This document shows, piece after piece, positions 62,121 to 64,000 of a stretch of DNA of 64,000 nucleotides. How positions within the stretch are numbered: position 1 is the first letter of the stretch; every line of letters begins with the position of its first letter. The notes below the pieces were generated by a model. That model saw nothing but the letters and a program-made list of their open reading frames with translations, was not told the DNA's origin and did no database searches. A program made the position numbers and the translations under genes. Source of the stretch: Pseudogracilibacillus sp. (GTDB taxonomy: Bacteria; Bacillota; Bacilli; Bacillales; Amphibacillaceae); NCBI GenBank assembly GCA_026169815.1, contig JAPFDT010000052.1, forward strand, positions 46,122-110,121, in the 5' to 3' direction.

Positions 62121-63734
62121 ATGAAGTATCCACTTACCGTTGGCGCTATGATGGAACATGCCGAAAAGTTTTTCCCAAAAAAAGAAGTTATTTCACAAAC
62201 GCACGATAAACTCCATCGCCTTACCTACAAAGAAGTAGGCAAACGAACAAGAAGATTAATGAGCGCCTTAGACAAGCTCGGAATAGAACAAGGTGATAAA
62301 GTTGGCACACTAGCTTGGAATACTCACCGACACCTAGAAATTTACTTTGCAGCTCCAGGCATAGGATCCATTCTACACACAATTAATATTCGTTTATCAC
62401 CAGAACATATTATTTATATTATTAACCACGCAGAAGATAAAATTATTTTTGTTGATAAAGATATTTTACCATTAGTTGATAAATTACATCCTCATTTACC
62501 AACAGTTAAAGCATATGTAGTGATGACAGATAAAGAGGAGTTACCAGAAAACAGTCTGCCTAATGTATATTCTTATGAGGAACTCTTACAAGAAGGCGAT
62601 GAAACCTATCCATTTACACGTGATATCGATGAAGATTCTGCCGCAGGAATGTGTTATACATCTGCCACAACAGGTAAACCAAAAGGCGTACTTTACACGC
62701 ACAGAGCGATCGCCTTACACAGCTATGCTTTAGGACTAGCAGATACAGCTGCTATATCTGAATCTGATGTAGCGATGGCAGTCGTTCCACAGTTTCACGT
62801 AAATGCTTGGGGGATGCCGTTTGCTTGTACGTGGTTTGGTTCGACTCAAGTAATGCCAGGTCCACGATTTACTCCAAAACGCTTAGCAACTTTTATCGAA
62901 GAATATAAAGTAACCATCTCAGCAGGTGTTCCAACCATATGGCTCGGTTTATTGAAGGAATTAGACGAGAATTCATACGATACATCTAGTTTAAGAGGTG
63001 TGCTCTGCGGAGGTTCAGCAGCTCCACTTAGTATGGTACGTGCTTTTGAACAAAAGTATAATATTCCGTTTTTCCATGCATATGGTGCAACAGAAACTAC
63101 ACCACTTGCCACGTATTCGCGCTTAAAAAGTTACCAACAAGACTTATCGCCCGACGAAAGAGCAAACGAGAAAACGAGACAAGGTATTCTTGTACCTGGC
63201 TTAGAGATGAAAGTAATAGATGAAAATGGCGAAATCCCTTGGGATGATGAAACAATGGGAGAGCTATTATTAAAAGGCCCGTGGATTGCGGATACTTATT
63301 ATAAAGATGAACGATCAAAAACAGCCTTTATTGACGGATGGTACCATACAGGTGATGTCGTAACAGTTGATGAAGAAGGTACGATGAAGATAGTTGACCG
63401 AACTGGCGACCTAATAAAAAGTGGTGGTGAGTGGATTTCTTCAGTCGAACTTGAAAACGCTATCATGGCTCATGAAGCTGTTTTTGAAGCATCTGTCGTC
63501 GCCATCCCCGATGAGAAGTGGGATGAACGTCCAATTGCTTGTGTAGTGTTACATGATCAATATAAAGATAAAGTAGCTAAATCTGATATTGCAGAATATT
63601 TAAAGCCGCAATTTGCTAAATTTTGGCTTCCAGATGATTATTTATTCGTTGACGAAATACCAAAAACTTCAGTCGGGAAATTTTTAAAACGTGAATTAAG
63701 AAAACAAGTATTAGAACATTTAAATCTAGCTTAA
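62121..63734 (+). CDS. Long/medium-chain fatty acid-CoA ligase (AMP-binding)
   Basis: 537 residues from the ATG at 62121; TTG at 62109 is a weaker alternative. Adenylate-forming enzyme: CYTSATTGKPKGVLYTHRA (P-loop), YGATETTP, the GWYHTGDVVTVDEEG motif and a C-terminal KTSVGKFLKRELR with the catalytic Lys. It activates fatty acids to acyl-CoA in the cytoplasm. It stands alone ahead of the insertion element; the chain-length preference is not readable. Confidence 0.93.
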   Translation: MKYPLTVGAMMEHAEKFFPKKEVISQTHDKLHRLTYKEVGKRTRRLMSALDKLGIEQGDKVGTLAWNTHRHLEIYFAAPGIGSILHTINIRLSPEHIIYIINHAEDKIIFVDKDILPLVDKLHPHLPTVKAYVVMTDKEELPENSLPNVYSYEELLQEGDETYPFTRDIDEDSAAGMCYTSATTGKPKGVLYTHRAIALHSYALGLADTAAISESDVAMAVVPQFHVNAWGMPFACTWFGSTQVMPGPRFTPKRLATFIEEYKVTISAGVPTIWLGLLKELDENSYDTSSLRGVLCGGSAAPLSMVRAFEQKYNIPFFHAYGATETTPLATYSRLKSYQQDLSPDERANEKTRQGILVPGLEMKVIDENGEIPWDDETMGELLLKGPWIADTYYKDERSKTAFIDGWYHTGDVVTVDEEGTMKIVDRTGDLIKSGGEWISSVELENAIMAHEAVFEASVVAIPDEKWDERPIACVVLHDQYKDKVAKSDIAEYLKPQFAKFWLPDDYLFVDEIPKTSVGKFLKRELRKQVLEHLNLA

Positions 63735-63814
63735 CAAATTTAAAAGGTTGTACAATAAATGGTGTTGGTGGAGAAATCCACTGATGCCATTTTTCTTTAC
63801 ATAAAAATAGAAAA

Positions 63815-63876
63815 CAAGTGAATTTCCCTGTAGAATTAAAGTCGACCAAAACCAAATCTAGGAGGGAAATCACTTG
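63815..63876 (+). promoter_or_regulatory. Hairpin that covers the transposase ribosome site and start codon
   Basis: CAAGTGAATTTCCCT (63815-63829) is the reverse complement of AGGGAAATCACTTG (63863-63876) apart from one extra base. The right arm holds the ribosome site and the TTG start of the transposase. In a read-through transcript the stem would hide the start; a transcript begun inside the element after the left arm would not form it. Confidence 0.65.
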
Positions 63877-64000
63877 TCTACTACTAATGATATTAAATTA
63901 TTGCTCGATATTCAAGATGAAAATATGGAAATAGAGGAAAATGCAGTTGAATTAAAAGAATATAAAGGAAAAACGGTCAAGTTTATCACAGCTAAATTAA
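63874..64000 (+). mobile_element. Start of an ISL3-like transposase gene, cut by window edge
   Basis: TTG start at 63874 eight bases after AGGAGG; 42 codons to the right edge. The N-terminus (MSTTNDIKLLLDIQDENMEI, then EYKGKTVKFITAKL) resembles the opening of ISL3-family transposases, which start with a short domain before a zinc-finger region. The left element end probably lies in 63735-63815, after the acyl-CoA ligase stop, but I cannot fix the terminal repeat without the other end. Whether the element is intact cannot be seen. Confidence 0.65.

Noticed and set aside
63616..63873. 85-codon minus-strand frame at the end of the acyl-CoA ligase
   Set aside because: Overlaps the C-terminus of the ligase on the other strand and the insertion-element leader; no ribosome site.

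Overview
The window looks like chromosome from a low-GC, Gram-positive, salt-tolerant Bacillaceae (Oceanobacillus/Virgibacillus-like). The grounds are AT-rich codons, strong GGAGG ribosome sites, frequent TTG and GTG starts, sortase-anchored surface proteins, and B. subtilis-like gene pairs (ywiB-argS, ywfO/lipL/pta, ywdI/ywdK, ypmR-ypmS). I saw no tRNA or rRNA genes and no CRISPR array. The only mobile element is the start of an ISL3-like transposase at the right edge.

Region 1 (1-10246) is a haem-iron acquisition island, nearly all on the minus strand. From a control region with two Fur boxes (9441-9499) it runs: IsdG-type haem oxygenase, IsdC-like NEAT protein held by a membrane helix, two NEAT proteins with NPKTG/NPQTG sorting signals, sortase B, IsdE lipoprotein, FecCD permease, ATPase, a second IsdE-like lipoprotein and a second permease cut by the window edge. 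A cysteine-free Crp/Fnr regulator diverges from the same Fur boxes. Both IsdE-like proteins carry His where S. aureus IsdE has its haem ligand Met78, and the two wall-anchored NEAT proteins lack the usual YxxxY haem motif.

Region 2 (10761-20245) is housekeeping: argS, ywiB, a class A PBP, ywhD, an HD phosphohydrolase, lipL, pta, ywdK and ywdI.

Region 3 (20674-33948) is an ectoine catabolic cluster: ectoine hydrolase DoeA, a TRAP transporter, a EutA-like isomerase, transaminase DoeD, dehydrogenase DoeC, an M20-type deacetylase (DoeB2 type), a PucR-type regulator and aspartase. Together they would import ectoine, open the ring, deacetylate to diaminobutyrate, convert it to aspartate semialdehyde and aspartate, and release fumarate and ammonia. 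A consensus cre site, a 15-bp dyad and two small ORFs (37 and 45 codons) sit inside the cluster.

Region 4 (34246-50198) holds TerC behind a yybP-ykoY (Mn2+) riboswitch, a cation/proton antiporter, ampS, a thioesterase, cardiolipin synthase, a methionine gamma-lyase-like enzyme, rarD, a SAM riboswitch with an extended metY, ypmRS, a WYL regulator and an ABC-F protein. Region 5 (50578-64000) holds an Opp peptide transporter, a DUF1002 protein, a DUF1450 protein, an iron alcohol dehydrogenase, RidA, a lysozyme-like protein, a MATE exporter, an acyl-CoA synthetase and the ISL3-like start. Several intergenic regions carry related 80-170 bp hairpin-forming elements.
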